From Gemmatimonadaceae bacterium (lineage in GTDB: Bacteria; Gemmatimonadota; Gemmatimonadetes; Gemmatimonadales; Gemmatimonadaceae), in contig JADGGM010000200.1 of the NCBI GenBank assembly GCA_019689955.1, positions 1-6,280 of the forward strand: a stretch of 6,280 bases of DNA. The letters are read 5' to 3'. The notes beneath the pieces were generated by a model, which saw only the letters and a list, made by a program, of their open reading frames with translations, ran no database searches and had not been told where the DNA came from. Positions within the stretch are counted from its first letter, which is position 1; each line of letters begins with the position of its first letter. Shown here one piece after another: positions 6,001 through 6,280 of this stretch. The position numbers and the translations under genes were made by a program.

Positions 6001-6280
6001 TCACCCGGGCAACGCTCGCTCGGCCGGCCGCCCGGTGCCGTCCTCGAGCCCGATCGTCTCGCCTGGCGCCGCCGGGGCCTGGACGAGCACCGAGCCGTCC
6101 GGGAGCACCTTGGATGCCCGCACCCCCCTCCGCGCCGCCCGCCAGGCCACCAGGCGCGCCACGGGAGCCACGAACGGCTCCTGCTCCACCACCCGCCGGG
6201 CCACTTGCGCGAAGGCCGCCGGCGCCCCGGGAAAGCCCATGGGAGCCGTCAGATTCGGGTGCCACAGCCCGACCCACACC
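6001..6280 (-). CDS. Unrecognised protein, C-terminal 93 residues (start outside window)
   Basis: The frame enters from the right edge and ends at the TGA at 6003-6001. Codons are strongly G/C-ending, as in the other genes, and the residue mix is that of a real soluble protein: WVGLWHPNLTAPMGFPGAP, then a helix-like stretch with VARLVAWRAARRGVRA, then a probable beta segment (SKVLPDGSVLVQAP) and a loose tail. There is no membrane segment. The WHPNLT-GFPGA piece faintly recalls the C-terminal end of polysaccharide-deacetylase-type proteins, but I do not recognise the family with confidence. It converges on the dapF operon, so it is a separate transcription unit. GTG 6279 is the first in-frame start codon visible and is unlikely to be the true start. 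Confidence 0.6.
   Translation of the reverse strand, partial: VWVGLWHPNLTAPMGFPGAPAAFAQVARRVVEQEPFVAPVARLVAWRAARRGVRASKVLPDGSVLVQAPAAPGETIGLEDGTGRPAERALPG

Overview
The window is a GC-rich bacterial segment, by eye around 70% G+C, with almost every third codon position G or C. It holds a compact run of five + strand genes, then a 625-base gene-free stretch full of short tandem repeats, then the end of a convergent - strand gene cut by the window edge. No ribosomal RNA or other phylogenetic marker is present. DapF indicates a diaminopimelate/lysine-making, peptidoglycan-bearing bacterium. The composition and gene mix would suit Gemmatimonadota or a similar high-GC soil or metagenomic lineage, but that is a guess.

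Bases 1-5375 look like one translationally coupled operon in which every junction overlaps. In order: the C-terminal part of a GT4-type glycosyltransferase (1-453); a polytopic membrane protein of the lysylphosphatidylglycerol synthase TM / UPF0104 type (about 431-1420); a large YfhO-family membrane protein (1395-3839); a DPM1-like polyprenol-phosphate mannosyltransferase of family GT2 (3832-4554); and diaminopimelate epimerase DapF (4554-5375). The first four suggest envelope glycan assembly. The GT2 enzyme would charge a polyprenyl phosphate with a sugar on the cytoplasmic face, and the YfhO-type GT-C-like protein would use such a lipid-linked sugar on the outer face. The UPF0104-type protein is a membrane partner of unknown role. 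DapF supplies meso-diaminopimelate for peptidoglycan and lysine.

Bases 5376-6000 have no credible gene. Just after dapF lies a 12-bp hairpin followed by TTTT, the probable operon terminator. Its downstream arm, read on the - strand, resembles MraZ-type GTGG boxes. A 32-base patch of about 25% GC follows. Then come three back-to-back degenerate arrays: about seven 14-bp units (5590-5688), five or six 20-bp units (5715-5840) and six 14-bp units (5855-5937). Small GC-rich hairpins (5944-5979) separate them from the stop codon of the - strand gene (6001-6279, partial). The arrays sit between convergent gene ends, so they are unlikely to be an ordinary promoter region.

The items most worth a second look are the 14/20/14-bp repeat cluster, a sharply bounded island of A/T-ending codons inside the GT2 gene, the MraZ-like boxes beside dapF, and the envelope-glycosylation gene set. 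No convincing new defence or mobile system is visible.
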